From an uncultured Eubacteriales bacterium (GTDB taxonomy: Bacteria > Bacillota > Clostridia > Oscillospirales > Oscillospiraceae), in the NCBI GenBank assembly GCA_902475455.1, contig CABRZO010000148.1, positions 1 to 6,267 of the forward strand: DNA of 6,267 bases, given 5' to 3'. A program made the position numbers and the translations under genes. The notes under the pieces were generated by a model. It made no database searches, was not told the DNA's origin, and saw only the letters and a list, made by a program, of their open reading frames with translations. This document shows, piece by piece, positions 5,241 to 6,267 of this stretch. How positions within the stretch are numbered: the stretch's first letter is position 1; every line of letters starts with the position of its first letter.

Positions 5241-5269
5241 ATTGTACGCCCCAGGAACTTAGATAGCAA
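5241..5269 (-). promoter_or_regulatory. Predicted promoter of the small protein/DUF3737/lipoprotein operon
   Basis: The minus strand shows -35 TTGCTA (5269-5264, 4 of 6 matches), a 17-base spacer and -10 TACAAT (5246-5241, 5 of 6). Transcription would start near 5234 and give a leader of about 32 bases before the ATG at 5202. The -35 lies inside the palindrome at 5262-5278, so the LysR-type regulator encoded divergently would contact RNA polymerase here. Confidence 0.62.
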
Positions 5270-5278
5270 ATACCTATC
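5262..5278. promoter_or_regulatory. LysR-type operator, promoter-proximal site
   Basis: This is the interrupted palindrome GATAG-N7-CTATC. Its core ATAG-N7-CTAT contains the T-N11-A signature of LysR-family binding sites. The centre (5270) is at about -36 relative to the predicted minus-strand start and covers its -35, as expected of an activation site. It lies 70 bases before the lysR-type start codon. Confidence 0.68.
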
Positions 5279-5292
5279 ATGAATCTTGTATC

Positions 5293-5307
5293 ATGCTTGC
5301 AAAGCAT
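5293..5307. promoter_or_regulatory. LysR-type operator, distal recognition site
   Basis: This is the palindrome ATGCTT-N3-AAGCAT, which also contains T-N11-A. Its centre (5300) is 30 bases, about three helical turns, from the proximal site, and at about -66 relative to the predicted minus-strand start. That is the usual place of a LysR recognition site. It is also about 50 bases before the regulator's own start codon, so binding here would probably repress the regulator gene. A 7-bp direct repeat TATCATG (5275-5281 and 5289-5295) links the two palindromes. Confidence 0.6.
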
Positions 5308-5348
5308 ATTAAGATCTGGTAAGCTAAAGAAAAAAGGAGGGGGTAACC

Positions 5349-6239
5349 ATGGAACTGCGGGTTTTGCAATATTTTCTGGCGGTGGCTCGGGAGCAGAGCA
5401 TCACCCGGGCGGCGGAATTTCTGCACATTACCCAGCCCACCCTGTCCCGGCAGCTTACGGAGCTGGAGCAGGAGCTGGGGCAACAACTGTTGGTTCGGGG
5501 CAAGCGAAAGGTGACACTGACGGAGGCGGGCTGCTTTTTCCGGAAGCGGGCGGATGAAATCGTCAGCCTGGCAGAGCGGACCCAGGCGGAGATGAAATAC
5601 ACCGGCACCACCATCGCCGGCGACATCTATATCGGCACCGGAGAGTCCGGCTCCATCCGGAATATTCTGCGGGTGGCCCGGCAGCTTCAGCTAGCCTACC
5701 CCCACCTGCACTTTCACCTGACCAGCGGCGACAGCGACGATCTGGTGGACCGGCTGGACAAGGGGTTATTCGACTTCTGTATTCTCTACGGGGACATTGA
5801 CCAGTCCAAATATGAGTATCTGACCCTGCCTTATCGGGAGACCTGGGGGGTGCTGATGCGCCGGGATGCCCCTTTGGCTTCCAAGCCTCAAATTACGCCT
5901 CAAGACCTTTGGGATAAGCCCTTTATTCTCTCCCGCCACTCCCTGTCCTTCTCCGGCTTTTTCAAATGGCTGGGGAAAAAGCCCGAGGAACTCAACATCA
6001 CTGCCACTTACAATCTGGTCTACAACAGCACTTTCATGGCGGAGGAGGGGATGGGCTATGTGCTCACGCTGGAACATCTGGTGAACACCCAGGGCACCCC
6101 CCTGTGCTTCCGGCGGATTAAACCGGTGGCAGAGGTACAGCTGTCCCTGGTGTGGAAAAAGTATCAGACCCAGTCCAGGGCGGCCTCCGCCTTTATCTCC
6201 GCCTTGGAGCAGGCCATTGGGGCCAACCCACAGGCATAA
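5349..6239 (+). CDS. LysR-family transcriptional regulator
   Basis: This 296-residue protein has standard LysR length. The N-terminal winged helix-turn-helix (1-60) shows LQYFLAVAREQSITRAAEFL, the recognition helix around TQPTLSRQLTELEQELG (28-44) and the wing VRGKRKVTLTEAG. A linker helix (62-88) leads to a periplasmic-binding-like effector domain (91-290) starting GDIYIGTGESGSIRNIL, with an S/G-rich first pocket at 96-102 and LSRHSLSFSGF in the second subdomain. The effector is unknown. The start at 5349 has AAAAAAGGAGG 8 bases upstream. It is transcribed divergently from the small protein/DUF3737/lipoprotein operon, with two LysR-type palindromes between, so it very likely controls that operon and itself. 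No convincing own promoter was found. The best candidate, TTGTAT at 5286-5291 with TATTAA at 5307-5312, has a short 15-base spacer. Confidence 0.95.
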   Translation: MELRVLQYFLAVAREQSITRAAEFLHITQPTLSRQLTELEQELGQQLLVRGKRKVTLTEAGCFFRKRADEIVSLAERTQAEMKYTGTTIAGDIYIGTGESGSIRNILRVARQLQLAYPHLHFHLTSGDSDDLVDRLDKGLFDFCILYGDIDQSKYEYLTLPYRETWGVLMRRDAPLASKPQITPQDLWDKPFILSRHSLSFSGFFKWLGKKPEELNITATYNLVYNSTFMAEEGMGYVLTLEHLVNTQGTPLCFRRIKPVAEVQLSLVWKKYQTQSRAASAFISALEQAIGANPQA

Positions 6240-6241
6240 AC

Positions 6242-6267
6242 AAAAGCGGGCCGGAACCCTTTCAGAA
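6242..6267 (+). terminator. Probable left arm of a terminator after the LysR gene (cut by window end)
   Basis: Immediately after the stop codon the sequence reads AAAAGCGGGCCGGAACCC followed by TTTCAGAA. An A-run leading into a GC-rich arm within a few bases of a stop codon is the typical first half of an intrinsic terminator. The complementary arm and U-run would lie just past the window edge and cannot be seen. Confidence 0.35.

Noticed and set aside
5286..5312. TTGTAT/TATTAA as the LysR gene promoter
   Set aside because: Matches are weak and the spacer is 15 bases, so it is mentioned only in the LysR entry and not called as a feature.

Overview
The window reads as chromosomal DNA of a GC-rich Gram-positive anaerobe, most likely a gut clostridium of the Oscillospiraceae/Ruminococcaceae type. 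The reasons are strong AGGAGG-type ribosome binding sites, GC-rich codon use (CTG, CGG, GCC), an OmpR-type two-component pair, and a VTC-domain/DUF4956 gene pair, which I know mainly from Clostridia. The taxonomic guess is inference. All genes except the last lie on the minus strand. No RNA genes, insertion sequences or CRISPR arrays were seen.

Right to left, in the direction of minus-strand transcription, there are three blocks. Block A (about 3192-6267) is a divergent locus. A LysR-type regulator (5349-6239, plus) faces a minus-strand operon made of a small Cys-rich protein (4945-5202), a DUF3737 beta-helix protein (4113-4973), a lipoprotein carrying a cyclophilin-like fold domain (3475-4092), and the remains of a carboxymuconolactone decarboxylase (CMD)-family gene (3252-3474). 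A 16-bp-stem terminator closes the operon (3192-3234). The shared intergenic region holds two T-N11-A palindromes centred 30 bp apart. They sit at about -36 and -66 of the predicted minus-strand promoter, the textbook LysR activation/recognition site layout.

Block B (1048-3136) is an OmpR-family response regulator and its membrane histidine kinase, overlapping by ATGA. A promoter with a 17-bp spacer precedes them, and an 8-bp direct repeat with an 11-bp period lies immediately upstream of its -35. That spacing is typical of OmpR/PhoB-type sites and suggests autoregulation.

Block C (1-1006) is a stand-alone VTC-type polyphosphate polymerase domain and the start of a DUF4956 membrane protein, overlapping by 8 bp. 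The proposed unit is a cytoplasmic polyP polymerase plus a membrane partner, possibly under the adjacent two-component system. The leader of this pair contains a perfect 11-bp hairpin starting at the predicted transcript end.

The most useful points are: (1) the compact VTC/DUF4956 module with its sensor pair; (2) the clear LysR operator architecture; (3) an unannotated, decayed CMD-family gene between the lipoprotein gene and its terminator; (4) an eight-cysteine 85-residue protein translationally coupled to DUF3737. Nothing here proves a wholly new system. The VTC/DUF4956 unit and the LysR-controlled DUF3737 operon are the parts with poorly defined biology.
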